A DNA stretch of 64,000 bases, taken from NCBI RefSeq assembly GCF_007474545.1, contig NZ_VKOG01000004.1, positions 124,001 through 188,000 on the forward strand, written 5' to 3'. Position 1 is the stretch's first letter; every line of letters begins with the position of its first letter. Shown here piece by piece: positions 17,978 through 26,317 of the stretch. Source of the DNA: Chryseobacterium binzhouense. Its GTDB lineage: Bacteria > Bacteroidota > Bacteroidia > Flavobacteriales > Weeksellaceae. The notes under the pieces were generated by a model. That model was not told where the DNA came from, did not search any database, and worked only from the letters and a program-made list of their open reading frames with translations. Position numbers and translations under genes: made by a program.

Positions 17978-19396
17978 TTATCTGTTAACTCTTTTTGCTT
18001 TAACAGATGCTTCAGGAATATCCTGCACTGTTCTGAATCCGATATAACTTCTTGCAGAATCTTTGTGCTCCCAGTCTCTTGCACCAGTCATCAACATATA
18101 TCCTACATCTTTCCAAGAACCACCTCTTACAGACTTTTTATTGTCTGATTTGTCTTTAATAGAAGGGTTAAGAGTTGAAGAAAATCCGTAAGCAGAATTA
18201 TTGTATCCGGAAACAGTCCATTCAGAAACATTCCCTGCCATATCAAATAATCCGAAAGCATTTTTTCTGAATTTTTTTACAGGAGCCGTGTAAGTATACG
18301 TTCCTTTTTTCTCATCTTCCATGTAGCTACCTCTTTTTGGTTTAAAGTTTGCTAAATAACAACCTCTATCATCCATTAAATAAGGTCCTCCCCATGGATA
18401 AGTAGCATTCTGCTTTCCACCTCTTGCAGCATATTCCCATTCCATTTCATTAGGAAGACGGAACTGCAATGGTCTTTGCTTTCTTCTTTTAAGGCTTTCA
18501 TTATAATCAGACTTTAATTTAGATCTGAAATTACAGTAAGCTCTTGCCTGATCCCAGGTAACTCCTACTACAGGATAATCTTTGTAAGCCTTGTGCCAGA
18601 AATACTGCTCAAATAAAGGCTCGTTATAAGTAAAATGGAAATCGTTTACCCAAACAGTTGTATCAGGATAAATTGCAATACTTTCACTTCTAAGGAAATT
18701 GATTCCTCTTTCGTTATCAGCGATTGCAGCATCCATATCACCCCACTTATATGTATATTTTAATTTGCTAACATCAATGATTCTTTCATTACCTACTCTT
18801 GATGAAGCCGGCAAATACATAGACTCAAGTACTTCTGCATATTCTACATCAGGATATTTTGAAGTATTCCAATGCAATGGGATTTTCCAGTCTAATCTTT
18901 TGCTATCATCAAATCCATCTCTTCCTCCTGCTCCTTCAAGATACTCCTGATAAGGTGTTAAATCATCTTCTTTTTTAGCAAGATATGCATAGTCACCAAT
19001 GCTGGTACCTCTGCCTCTTCCACTACCGTCACCACCTTCTCCTGCAGCTTCTGCAAGCATGGTTCTGGCAATAGAATCTCTTACATAATTAATAAAAACC
19101 CTGTATTCCGCATTTGTAGTTTCTGCCTCATCCATAAAGAAAGGAGCAACAGTTACAGTTTTCAAGGGTGCAGTTTCACCATTGTTGGTAAATGATTCAT
19201 CAGCCATACCCGCAATAAAAGAACCGCCAGGAATTGCCACCATACCATAAGGTCTTTCCGCAACAAATGATTTTGTTTTTTCTCTAGGTATCAATTCTCC
19301 TTTTGTTCCTGGTTTTCCTACCGAAGAAGTTCCACCACCTGAACAAGATACCGATGCTACCGACGCAGACAATAATAAAAGAAATATCCTTTTCAT
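17978..19396 (-). CDS. gldK: Gliding motility/T9SS lipoprotein GldK
   Basis: Outer-membrane lipoprotein (PorK) that forms the periplasmic T9SS ring with GldN. The signal peptide ends in the lipobox SVSC with lipidated Cys18. The rest is a formylglycine-generating-enzyme/sulfatase-modifying fold: GGSFIAGMADESF, FFMDEAETTNAEYRVFI, LPNEMEWEYAARGG, GNVSEWTVSGY and SVRGGSWKD are visible in order. In GldK this fold is structural, not catalytic. 472 residues, first gene of gldKLMN; 108 bases separate it from glmS. The best -7 candidate upstream, TATATTTA, is one base off consensus. Confidence 0.96.
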   Translation of the reverse strand: MKRIFLLLLSASVASVSCSGGGTSSVGKPGTKGELIPREKTKSFVAERPYGMVAIPGGSFIAGMADESFTNNGETAPLKTVTVAPFFMDEAETTNAEYRVFINYVRDSIARTMLAEAAGEGGDGSGRGRGTSIGDYAYLAKKEDDLTPYQEYLEGAGGRDGFDDSKRLDWKIPLHWNTSKYPDVEYAEVLESMYLPASSRVGNERIIDVSKLKYTYKWGDMDAAIADNERGINFLRSESIAIYPDTTVWVNDFHFTYNEPLFEQYFWHKAYKDYPVVGVTWDQARAYCNFRSKLKSDYNESLKRRKQRPLQFRLPNEMEWEYAARGGKQNATYPWGGPYLMDDRGCYLANFKPKRGSYMEDEKKGTYTYTAPVKKFRKNAFGLFDMAGNVSEWTVSGYNNSAYGFSSTLNPSIKDKSDNKKSVRGGSWKDVGYMLMTGARDWEHKDSARSYIGFRTVQDIPEASVKAKRVNR

Positions 19397-19504
19397 GTTA
19401 ATTTTTATAATTAAGCCGTAAATATATAATTTTTTTAAGAAACTTTTAAGATTTTTTTTAGAATAACGAAAAAAATCTGAACTTATTTTATTTGCAAGTA
19501 CTTT

Positions 19505-21358
19505 TTATTCTACTGTAACCGATTTTGCAAGATTTCTTGGCTGGTCAACATTTGCTCCTCTGTACACTGCTATATAATAAGCCAATAACTGTAACGGAAC
19601 TGATGCAACGATTGGTGAGAAACACTCTGAGGTTTCCGGAATTTCAATTACATAGTCTGCCATTGCACTTACCTGCTGATCTCCTTTATTTACTACAGCG
19701 ATTACTTTTCCTTTTCTGGCTTTAATTTCCTGAACATTGCTTACAATCTTATCATAATGTCCTTTTTTAGGAGCAATAATTACAATTGGCATATTCTCAT
19801 CTATTAAAGCAATAGGACCATGTTTCATTTCCGCAGCCGGATACCCTTCTGCATGAATGTAAGAAATTTCTTTAAGCTTCAAAGCTCCTTCTAATGCTGC
19901 AGGATAATTATATCCTCTTCCCAAATAAAGGAAATTGGATGCATTAATAAAATCTTTAGCGATATTTTGTGTAAGCTCGTGTGTTGCATCCAGAACTTCT
20001 TCAATTTTTTTAGGAATAGCATCAAGTTCAGAGATAAGACTCATAAATTCTGCATTGCCTAAGTTTCCGTTGTGTTTTCCTAGCTTCAGTGCTATTAAAG
20101 ACAAAATAGTAAGCTGAGCAGTAAACGCTTTAGTAGAAGCAACTCCGATTTCCGGACCTGCGTGAGTATAAGAACCTGCATCTGTAATTCTTGCAATAGA
20201 AGAATCAACAACATTACAGATACCGTAGATGAAAGCTCCTTTTTCTTTAGCTAATTTAAGAGCAGCCATTGTATCTGCCGTTTCTCCGGACTGAGAAATA
20301 GCTATTACCACATCTTTATCTGTGATAATTGGATTTCTGTACCTAAATTCTGAAGCATATTCTACTTCAACAGGAATTCTTGCAAATTCTTCAATCAGAT
20401 ACTCACCAATAAGACCTGCATGCCAAGAAGTACCACATGCAATGATAATAATTCTGTTTGCATTTTTGAATTTCTCCAAATGATCCCAGATTCCTGCCAT
20501 TTTAATGATTCCTTCATTCACAAGAAGCCTTCCTCTCATGGTGTCATGGATTGATTTAGCCTGTTCGAAAATTTCTTTCAGCATAAAATGTTCGTAACCA
20601 CCTTTTTCTATCTGCTCCAAATTAAGTTTAAGTTCCTGAATTTCCGGAGTAATTTTTGAATTCTCAACAATCGTGCGGATATCAACTCCTCCTTCAAGAG
20701 AAATTGTTGCCATGTGTCCTTCTTCAAGATAAATGGCTTCTTTTGTAAATTCAACAAAAGGAGATGCATCAGAAGCAATAAAGAATTCGTTTTCACCGAT
20801 CCCTATTGCTAATGGAGAACCTAATCTTGCTACAACCAATAACCCAGGATAATCATCATGCATTACTGTAATAGCATACGCACCGTACACTTCATTTAAT
20901 GCATACCGTACTGCCGTTGGAAAATCGGTTTCGGAATTGACATCCATAAAATACTGAATCAGGTTGACCAACACTTCGGTATCTGTTTCAGATTTAAAAT
21001 TAAAACCTTTATCAATAAGCATTGTTTTAATAGTATCATAATTTTCAATAATACCATTATGTACAATCGCTAATTTTCCGTTATTTGAAATATGAGGATG
21101 TGAATTACGGTCACTCGGCACACCATGTGTCGCCCATCTTGTATGCCCCATTCCTACTTTAGCAGTTCCTTTAAGTTGATTTGAAATCGTAACCAAATCA
21201 TCAACTTTACCTTTAGTTTTCTCGACACTAAACTTACTGTCTTTATTTTCTAAAACAATTCCTGCACTGTCATATCCTCTGTATTCTAATCTTCTAAGAC
21301 CATTGATAACAATATCATAAGCATCCTGAAAACCTGTATAACCAACTATTCCACACAT
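19505..21358 (-). CDS. glmS: Glutamine-fructose-6-phosphate aminotransferase
   Basis: Makes glucosamine-6-phosphate from fructose-6-phosphate and glutamine, the first step toward UDP-GlcNAc for peptidoglycan. The N-terminal Ntn amidotransferase domain starts MCGIVGY with nucleophile Cys2, and GHTRWATHG is conserved. Two SIS sugar-isomerase domains follow (ISQSGETADTMAALK and KLKEISYIHAEGYPAAEMKHG), and the protein ends NLAKSVTVE as the family does. 617 residues is normal. Third gene of an operon with the glycogen-synthase-like protein and the DUF4270 lipoprotein, 23 bases after the latter. Confidence 0.98.
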   Translation of the reverse strand: MCGIVGYTGFQDAYDIVINGLRRLEYRGYDSAGIVLENKDSKFSVEKTKGKVDDLVTISNQLKGTAKVGMGHTRWATHGVPSDRNSHPHISNNGKLAIVHNGIIENYDTIKTMLIDKGFNFKSETDTEVLVNLIQYFMDVNSETDFPTAVRYALNEVYGAYAITVMHDDYPGLLVVARLGSPLAIGIGENEFFIASDASPFVEFTKEAIYLEEGHMATISLEGGVDIRTIVENSKITPEIQELKLNLEQIEKGGYEHFMLKEIFEQAKSIHDTMRGRLLVNEGIIKMAGIWDHLEKFKNANRIIIIACGTSWHAGLIGEYLIEEFARIPVEVEYASEFRYRNPIITDKDVVIAISQSGETADTMAALKLAKEKGAFIYGICNVVDSSIARITDAGSYTHAGPEIGVASTKAFTAQLTILSLIALKLGKHNGNLGNAEFMSLISELDAIPKKIEEVLDATHELTQNIAKDFINASNFLYLGRGYNYPAALEGALKLKEISYIHAEGYPAAEMKHGPIALIDENMPIVIIAPKKGHYDKIVSNVQEIKARKGKVIAVVNKGDQQVSAMADYVIEIPETSECFSPIVASVPLQLLAYYIAVYRGANVDQPRNLAKSVTVE

Positions 21359-21381
21359 AATTTTATCAAGCGTATTTTTTA

Positions 21382-22971
21382 TTATTTTGTACCGTAAGTA
21401 ACTCTTAACTGAATTTTATTTGTATTTGAAGGATCAGAACCTACAAATACAGCTCTTGCCATAGAAAATGGTCTTGAAGTATATTTATATCCTGCAAGAC
21501 TTCCTGCACTGGTACTTAAAAACTGAGCCAAATCTATTTTAAAATATTTATCACTATAATCTTTTCCGGATTCTACAATATCTTTTACAGACTGTGTAAC
21601 TGTAAAATCATAATAAGCAGGGTTTTTATCCAAATCGTAAACTCTTATAGGAAGGAAAGTGGATGCACTTCCTAAAACAGAGTAATCTGTAGTAAATGCA
21701 GTCGTTTCCTTTCCAGCGGAATCTTTATCTCTTTGAAGAATTGTAAATACAGTAGGTTTAGGGTATTTATTAGACCAGACAGAAGCATCTGTATAAAGCC
21801 TTATTTTTGCAGTAATAATTGCCGCTTTGTTGGTTTTATATAATTCCTTAAGCTGATTAATTGTAGAAGCAGGAAATTTCACTCCGATAGAATTTCCTCC
21901 CATGCCTTGAGCATACAGTTTCAGATCTCCGTTCACTGAATTTCCGAGTGCATAAGTCTGAATTGCAGCTCCCGCTCTACTATATTCATAATAACCTGTA
22001 TGAACATTAGCACTGCCTAAAGCAAAATTATATTTAGACTGAGGTCTGGTTGTTATACCATTTTCGACTTTTTCGTTCTTATAGTACATAATGAGTTCTA
22101 TATCATTTGGTGTAAACTGAAACAAATACCCGTCGCTTTCTGCTACCGAAACTCTTAAACCTCTAAAATGTCTGATAAAATTAGCTGCATCTTTCAGCTC
22201 CATCTGACCTTTTTTATCAATAATCTTCTGCTTGAAAAAATCTGCACTAAGAGGTATTCTTATACCAACCGGCGTTCTTAGAATTTCAGTATTATCAGCA
22301 TCTTTGGTAATTACTACAGAATTTACATCTCCGAAAATTTCTTTTGATCCCAAAATATTGGCTTCATCAACTGCAAATTTTTTGTTGGAATAAACAGCAT
22401 CATTCACTCCATTCATAAACTCTGTTACTTCGTGAACCTTAAGCGTAAGTTTACCACCGTTTAATTTTGCTTTTCCGAATTTAGTAATAGGAAAATTATT
22501 CACCACCTTTTTTGCTGCAACATTTCCGTCGGGATAGACGTAGTCTTCATTAGTTGTTGTTTTAATAGAATCTATAGCATAGGTAGGTTTAATCACCATC
22601 ACAACAGAATCTACTGTTGGGTTGGTTCCAAAATCCGGATCATAAGATGGGAGTCTTAACTGGGTAAAGTAGGTTGCCTTCTGCATCCCAAACTGATTTT
22701 CTGTAAAAGCTCCCAAAACCGCTGTAGAAGAGGTTGCCGCATTACTCCCAAAAAGATTGACAAATGTATTGGCATCCGCTCTTATGGTATCACTATTACT
22801 AATATTGTATGCTATAACATCAAACGAAGACTCAGTTCCGTTGGCTGCACCATCCAAAAAAAGCTGTTCGCCCAAAGAATCCGGATCGGGCTCACAATTA
22901 TAAAGTATAACACTTCCTAAAACCATCATCGAAAGAATGGTGAAAGTTTTTTTTAAATTATAAATCATCAA
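21382..22971 (-). CDS. DUF4270 lipoprotein
   Basis: A 529-residue secreted lipoprotein. The signal peptide is followed by a lipobox-like LYNC with Cys26, then CEPDPDSLGEQLF, the conserved opening of DUF4270 proteins. The body is beta-rich with family features such as TYFTQLRLPSYDPDFG and VVMVIKPTYAID. DUF4270 proteins are confined largely to Bacteroidota and have no proven function. The gene sits 8 bases after the glycogen-synthase-like gene and 23 bases before glmS, an arrangement suggesting a link with cell-envelope sugar supply. Confidence 0.88.
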   Translation of the reverse strand: MMIYNLKKTFTILSMMVLGSVILYNCEPDPDSLGEQLFLDGAANGTESSFDVIAYNISNSDTIRADANTFVNLFGSNAATSSTAVLGAFTENQFGMQKATYFTQLRLPSYDPDFGTNPTVDSVVMVIKPTYAIDSIKTTTNEDYVYPDGNVAAKKVVNNFPITKFGKAKLNGGKLTLKVHEVTEFMNGVNDAVYSNKKFAVDEANILGSKEIFGDVNSVVITKDADNTEILRTPVGIRIPLSADFFKQKIIDKKGQMELKDAANFIRHFRGLRVSVAESDGYLFQFTPNDIELIMYYKNEKVENGITTRPQSKYNFALGSANVHTGYYEYSRAGAAIQTYALGNSVNGDLKLYAQGMGGNSIGVKFPASTINQLKELYKTNKAAIITAKIRLYTDASVWSNKYPKPTVFTILQRDKDSAGKETTAFTTDYSVLGSASTFLPIRVYDLDKNPAYYDFTVTQSVKDIVESGKDYSDKYFKIDLAQFLSTSAGSLAGYKYTSRPFSMARAVFVGSDPSNTNKIQLRVTYGTK

Positions 22972-22979
22972 AATGTATA

Positions 22980-23750
22980 TTAATATAGTTTACTGATAGA
23001 ATCTACGTCCAGATATTCTGACTTAGACGCAGAAGTTTCATTAAATGCTTTATCAAGTTCTCCATTTAAAAACTCATCCCCTTTTACTACTTCATCAACA
23101 TAGTTCATGCTTTCAATGACAAAACTTTCAAAGCTTGGATTATCTAACGCTTTTAAACCTGAAATATTATCAAACTGAAGCTTTTCACCAACGTTAGAAG
23201 CCAAAGGAGCATCTTTCTCATTGTATAAAGAAAGAACTATTTTGGCATCTTTAAAGTAAGAATCAGATTGGTAATAAGTCTTAAGATAAATTGGAACAAA
23301 AGAAGACATCCATCCGTTCAGATGGATCACATCAGGAACCCAGTTGAGTTTTTTAATCGTTTCAATTACTCCTCTTGCAAAGAAGATAGCGCGCTCATCA
23401 TTATCCTCAAAAGCTCTTCCTTCGTCATCAAAATAATATTGCTTTCTTTTAAAATATTCTTCATTATCAATAAAATAAACCTGAAGCCGTTCTCCAGGCA
23501 GAGAAGCTACTTTTATAATAAGAGGCTGATCAAGATCATTGATAATAATATTCATTCCGGAGAGGCGGATCACCTCATGAAGCTGAAATTTCCTTTCACT
23601 TATCTGTCCAAATCTTGGCATAAAAACTCTTACATCATTGCCTTCTTGGTGCATTTTAAGTGCCATTTTGTTTACCACCGCTGCTAAATTTGTATCTTCC
23701 TGATAAGGGTACATCTCTGTGGTAATGTACAGTATTTTCTGATTGGGCAT
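22980..23750 (-). CDS. Glycogen/starch synthase-like protein, GT5 N-terminal domain only
   Basis: The 256 residues from MPNQKILYITTEMYPYQED match the N-terminal Rossmann domain of GT5 glycogen synthases (ADP-glucose acceptor side; LAAVVNKMALKMHQEGNDVRVFMPRFG, then VIHLNGWMSSFVPIYLK). The second Rossmann domain, which binds the nucleotide sugar in GlgA of about 480 residues, is absent, and the next gene starts 8 bases later. An upstream in-frame Met at 23789 adds 13 residues; I prefer 23750 because family members begin with MPNQK-like sequence. Known relatives in flavobacteria have this short form. Whether it is catalytic is uncertain; alpha-glucan phosphorylase is encoded 12 kb away. Confidence 0.82.
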   Translation of the reverse strand: MPNQKILYITTEMYPYQEDTNLAAVVNKMALKMHQEGNDVRVFMPRFGQISERKFQLHEVIRLSGMNIIINDLDQPLIIKVASLPGERLQVYFIDNEEYFKRKQYYFDDEGRAFEDNDERAIFFARGVIETIKKLNWVPDVIHLNGWMSSFVPIYLKTYYQSDSYFKDAKIVLSLYNEKDAPLASNVGEKLQFDNISGLKALDNPSFESFVIESMNYVDEVVKGDEFLNGELDKAFNETSASKSEYLDVDSISKLY

Positions 23751-23786
23751 ATAATCTTTATATAATTTAAATAACGCTTTAATTCG

Positions 23787-23794
23787 CAAAATTA
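23787..23794 (-). promoter_or_regulatory. Putative -7 box for the glycogen-synthase-like/DUF4270/glmS operon
   Basis: TAATTTTG on the minus strand fits TAnnTTTG and lies 36 bases before the chosen start. If used, it supports the start at 23750 over 23789. Confidence 0.5.
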
Positions 23795-23888
23795 CGAAAA
23801 AACATTCAACATTATGGTAATTAACATTTTTTTACGATAGTTGTGAACAATATTATAATAAAGTAAAAATGAATCTCCCAATATTTAG

Positions 23889-23896
23889 TATTTTTG
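23889..23896 (+). promoter_or_regulatory. Putative -7 box for panC
   Basis: TATTTTTG fits TAnnTTTG and ends 18 bases before the ATG at 23915. It would rule out a start at the TTG at 23894, which lies inside the box. Confidence 0.5.
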
Positions 23897-23914
23897 AAAT
23901 ATATAATGATAAAC

Positions 23915-24763
23915 ATGGAAATTCTAAAAAATAAGAAGGTACTGCAGGATTTTATAGAAAGACAGAAAGAAATGGGCAAGAGAATTGGCTTCGCACCCAC
24001 AATGGGAGCTTTGCACGAAGGGCATCTTTCACTATACAAAGCCGCCAGACAGGAAAACGATCTGGTAATCTCCTCTATATTTGTAAATCCCACACAATTC
24101 AACAATTCTGAAGATCTGGAAAAATACCCTCGTGACACCCAAAAAGATCTGGATATTCTCGAAAAATCCGGATTGGTAGATGCTGTTTATCTTCCACAGG
24201 TAGAGGATATCTATCCTAAAAAAACCGAAAGCAGAAAATATAACTATGACGGTCTTGAAGATGAAATGGAAGGCAAATCACGACCGGGACATTTTGACGG
24301 TGTAGGCACAGTAGTAGAAGAGCTGTTTAATCAGGTAAAACCAAATAACGCTTATTTTGGTGAAAAAGATTTTCAGCAGTTGGCTATTATTAAGAAAATG
24401 ACAGAAAAAAAACAATTGCCGATAAGAATTATAGGAGTACCTATCTACAGAGCAGAAAACGGACTTGCTTTAAGCTCCAGAAACCAGCGACTGACAGAAG
24501 AAAGACGAAACGACTCCAAGATCATCTATGAAAGTCTCTTAAAAGCGAAAGACTGGTTTAAAACTTTAGCCATTTCGGATATAAAAGAAAAAGTAGGCAC
24601 AATTTTTGAGAATAAGCACAACATGGAGTTAGAATATTTCCTTATCGCAGACGAACAAACACTGAAAGAAGCTGACCAAAAAGAAAACGGAAGTTCTTAC
24701 CGTGCGTTTATTGTAGTAAATGTAGACGGAGTAAGACTTATTGATAATATGCATTTGGAGTAA
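23915..24763 (+). CDS. panC: Pantothenate synthetase
   Basis: Condenses pantoate with beta-alanine using ATP, the last step of vitamin B5 synthesis. Conserved motifs are FAPTMGALHEGHLSL (N-terminal HxGH nucleotidyl-transfer site), VNPTQFNNSEDL, RPGHFDGVGTVV, YFGEKDFQQLAIIK and ALSSRNQRLT. With the start at 23915 (MEILKNKKVLQDF) it has 282 residues, the usual length; the frame is open a little further upstream, and an ATG at 23906 is a possible alternative. Divergent from the glycogen-synthase-like operon and followed by a hairpin terminator. Confidence 0.97.
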   Translation: MEILKNKKVLQDFIERQKEMGKRIGFAPTMGALHEGHLSLYKAARQENDLVISSIFVNPTQFNNSEDLEKYPRDTQKDLDILEKSGLVDAVYLPQVEDIYPKKTESRKYNYDGLEDEMEGKSRPGHFDGVGTVVEELFNQVKPNNAYFGEKDFQQLAIIKKMTEKKQLPIRIIGVPIYRAENGLALSSRNQRLTEERRNDSKIIYESLLKAKDWFKTLAISDIKEKVGTIFENKHNMELEYFLIADEQTLKEADQKENGSSYRAFIVVNVDGVRLIDNMHLE

Positions 24764-24768
24764 AAAAT

Positions 24769-24794
24769 CAAAGGCTTCCTATGGGAAGCCTTTG
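24769..24794. terminator. Terminator after panC
   Basis: A perfect 11-base stem CAAAGGCTTCC/GGAAGCCTTTG with loop TATG, 5 bases after the stop codon. On the minus strand the stem is followed by a T6 run, so it could also back up the tRNA terminator. Confidence 0.75.
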
Positions 24795-24821
24795 AACACC
24801 AAATCACAAAATATTAATATG

Positions 24822-24844
24822 AAAAAAATTTACTTTTCAGTAAA
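24822..24844 (-). terminator. Terminator of the tRNA cluster
   Basis: On the minus strand, a short stem TTTACT/AGTAAA with a GAAA tetraloop followed by T7, four bases after the 3' end of the tRNA-Lys. Confidence 0.65.
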
Positions 24845-24848
24845 CTTG

Positions 24849-24921
24849 TGACCCGGCTGGGATTCGAACCCAGGACCCATACATTAAAAGTGTATTGCTC
24901 TACCAGCTGAGCTACCGAGTC
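24849..24921 (-). tRNA. tRNA-Lys (anticodon TTT)
   Basis: 73 bases, minus strand. Acceptor GACTCGG pairs with CCGGGTC, the D-arm reads GCTCAGCTGGTAGAGC, the anticodon loop CTTTTAA gives TTT, and the T-arm contains GGTTCGAATCC. Discriminator A; no CCA encoded. Identical to the copy at 25117-25189. Confidence 0.97.
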
Positions 24922-24998
24922 GGTCATCAAATTAATTGCGATAAATATAAAAATTTATTTCAGAATTACCAGCAATTTTTTCAATATTTTTTTTGCAG

Positions 24999-25081
24999 TG
25001 CCTGCGACTGGACTCGAACCAGCACATCCTTAGGAAACCACCCCCTCAAGATGGCGTGTCTACCAATTTCACCACGCAGGC
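24999..25081 (-). tRNA. tRNA-Leu (anticodon GAG)
   Basis: 83 bases, minus strand. Acceptor GCCTGCG pairs with CGCAGGC; anticodon stem CCATC/GGTGG encloses the loop TTGAGGG, giving anticodon GAG. A long variable arm (around TTTCCTAAGGAT) marks it as class II, as expected for leucine. Discriminator A; no encoded CCA. Confidence 0.96.
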
Positions 25082-25116
25082 TAAAAAACACATTATCTAT
25101 GCGAATTTTCCCTTAG

Positions 25117-25189
25117 TGACCCGGCTGGGATTCGAACCCAGGACCCATACATTAAAAGTGTATTGCTCTACCAGCTGAGCTACCGAGTC
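25117..25189 (-). tRNA. tRNA-Lys (anticodon TTT), second copy
   Basis: 73 bases, base-for-base identical to the downstream copy at 24849-24921. First gene of the Lys-Leu-Lys cluster, read from a consensus promoter at 25244-25272. Confidence 0.97.
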
Positions 25190-25243
25190 GGCCACTTATT
25201 ATCAAGTTTTCACTATAAATAATGTCCCTTGTTTTTAGTGGTG

Positions 25244-25272
25244 CAAAGATAGGACTTTTTTCATTATCTCAA
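25244..25272 (-). promoter_or_regulatory. Promoter of the tRNA cluster
   Basis: On the minus strand TTG (25272-25270), an 18-base spacer, then TATCTTTG (25251-25244). This matches both elements and the spacing of the Bacteroidota consensus TTG-N17-23-TAnnTTTG. It lies 54 bases before the first tRNA. Confidence 0.75.
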
Positions 25273-25304
25273 AACTTTTTCGCAAATTTGTTTAAAATAA
25301 ATTC

Positions 25305-25820
25305 ATGATAATTTCACTACTCGGATACATGGGGAGCGGCAAATCTCACATTTCCAAAATATTAAGCGACGAAATAAATTACAAATTAATTGATCTTGAT
25401 AAAGAGATTTCCAAACGTCAAAAGCTTACCATTCCGGAAATTTTCGAAAAAAAAGGCGAAATCTACTTTAGGAAGCTGGAAAGAGAAGTTTTGGAAGAAA
25501 TCCTTGCAACAAGGGAAAACACTGTTTTGAGTCTTGGTGGAGGAACTCCTGCTTATTACAATAATATGGAGATCATCAACCATAATTCTAAAAGCATCTT
25601 TCTTATGACATCTGTGCCTATTCTATCTGAAAGACTTTCAAAACAAAAAGAAAAAAGACCGCTTATTGCTAAAATACCTGACGAAGACTTACCAGAATTT
25701 ATTGCCAAACACCTGTTCGAAAGAAATGCTTTTTATTCTAAAGCACAATTCAGCATTAAAACCGATCAAAAAACTCCTGAAAATATTATCCGGGAAATTA
25801 TAGAAAAGCTCTATCTCTAG
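25305..25820 (+). CDS. aroK: Shikimate kinase
   Basis: Phosphorylates shikimate at the 3-hydroxyl in aromatic amino acid synthesis. The P-loop is GYMGSGKSHI (7-16); the shikimate site includes the LIDLDKEI aspartate and FRKLEREVL, and the glycine-rich LSLGGGTPAY and the lid region KEKRPLI are present. 171 residues is typical. aroE of the same pathway is 28 kb away, so the pathway is dispersed. Its stop codon lies inside a hairpin shared with the convergent S4 gene. Confidence 0.96.
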   Translation: MIISLLGYMGSGKSHISKILSDEINYKLIDLDKEISKRQKLTIPEIFEKKGEIYFRKLEREVLEEILATRENTVLSLGGGTPAYYNNMEIINHNSKSIFLMTSVPILSERLSKQKEKRPLIAKIPDEDLPEFIAKHLFERNAFYSKAQFSIKTDQKTPENIIREIIEKLYL

Positions 25821-25826
25821 AGCTTT
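25805..25826. terminator. Shared hairpin at the convergent ends of aroK and the S4 gene
   Basis: A perfect nine-base stem AAAGCTCTA/TAGAGCTTT with loop TCTC. It contains the aroK stop codon and touches the stop of the opposite gene. The flanking T runs are weak, so it may protect 3' ends more than terminate. Confidence 0.5.
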
Positions 25827-26262
25827 AATCTTCGTCTTTATCATTATTATCGGTTTCACCAAAGAAATCGTCCCAATCGGTAAAATCTGAAGACAAATCA
25901 CCTTCAACGTAATCATCCATATCACGTCTGTCTTTTTTGGTAGGTCTTCCTTCTCCGCGGTTACGGTAGTAATCCTGACTTAGCTTACGCATTTTAAGCA
26001 GTTCAAGCTGTTCTTTATCAGTCACGTCTTTTATGTGCAGGGAAACCAGCTTGGCTCCAATCCTGCTTTTGGGAATCTGAATTACTTTTATTTTATAATC
26101 AATTTGGTTTTTACGAATTTTAATAACATCCCCTTCCTTCACTTCTTTTGAAGATTTTACTGCAGAGGTTCCGATCGAAACTCTGTTCTTTTTAATTTCT
26201 TCTGCAGCAATTGATCTGGTCTTATAAAAACGAATGCTCCACAAAAATTTATCTATTCTCAT
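25825..26262 (-). CDS. S4-domain RNA-binding protein (Hsp15-like)
   Basis: The 145-residue protein begins with an S4 RNA-binding domain (MRIDKFLWSIRFYKTRSIA to about residue 60, with GDVIKIRKNQ), like the heat-shock protein HslR/Hsp15, which binds stalled 50S subunits carrying nascent chains. A basic segment (YYRNRGEGRPTKKDRRDMD, about 92-110) follows; the C-terminus is strongly acidic (SDFTDWDDFFGETDNNDKDED), a common flavobacterial extension. Function by analogy: ribosome rescue or rRNA binding. Confidence 0.87.
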   Translation of the reverse strand: MRIDKFLWSIRFYKTRSIAAEEIKKNRVSIGTSAVKSSKEVKEGDVIKIRKNQIDYKIKVIQIPKSRIGAKLVSLHIKDVTDKEQLELLKMRKLSQDYYRNRGEGRPTKKDRRDMDDYVEGDLSSDFTDWDDFFGETDNNDKDED

Positions 26263-26271
26263 AATTTTTTA

Positions 26272-26279
26272 TACTTTTG
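26272..26279 (+). promoter_or_regulatory. Putative -7 box for the FKBP-like lipoprotein
   Basis: TACTTTTG fits TAnnTTTG and ends 38 bases before the ATG at 26318. Confidence 0.45.
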
Positions 26280-26317
26280 CCGTTATATTATTTGTAAAGT
26301 AATTAAAGTTTTTTGAA

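Noticed and set aside
24769-24850. Shared motif ACACAAAT...GAAAAAAATTTA after hairpins at 11.6 and 24.8 kb as a repeat family
   Set aside because: The similarity is restricted to A/T runs and a few bases, so chance is a sufficient explanation.
24895-25178. Two short plus-strand open frames across the tRNAs
   Set aside because: They are antisense to the tRNA genes; the LGFEPRTHTL-like peptide is a well-known false translation of tRNA sequence.
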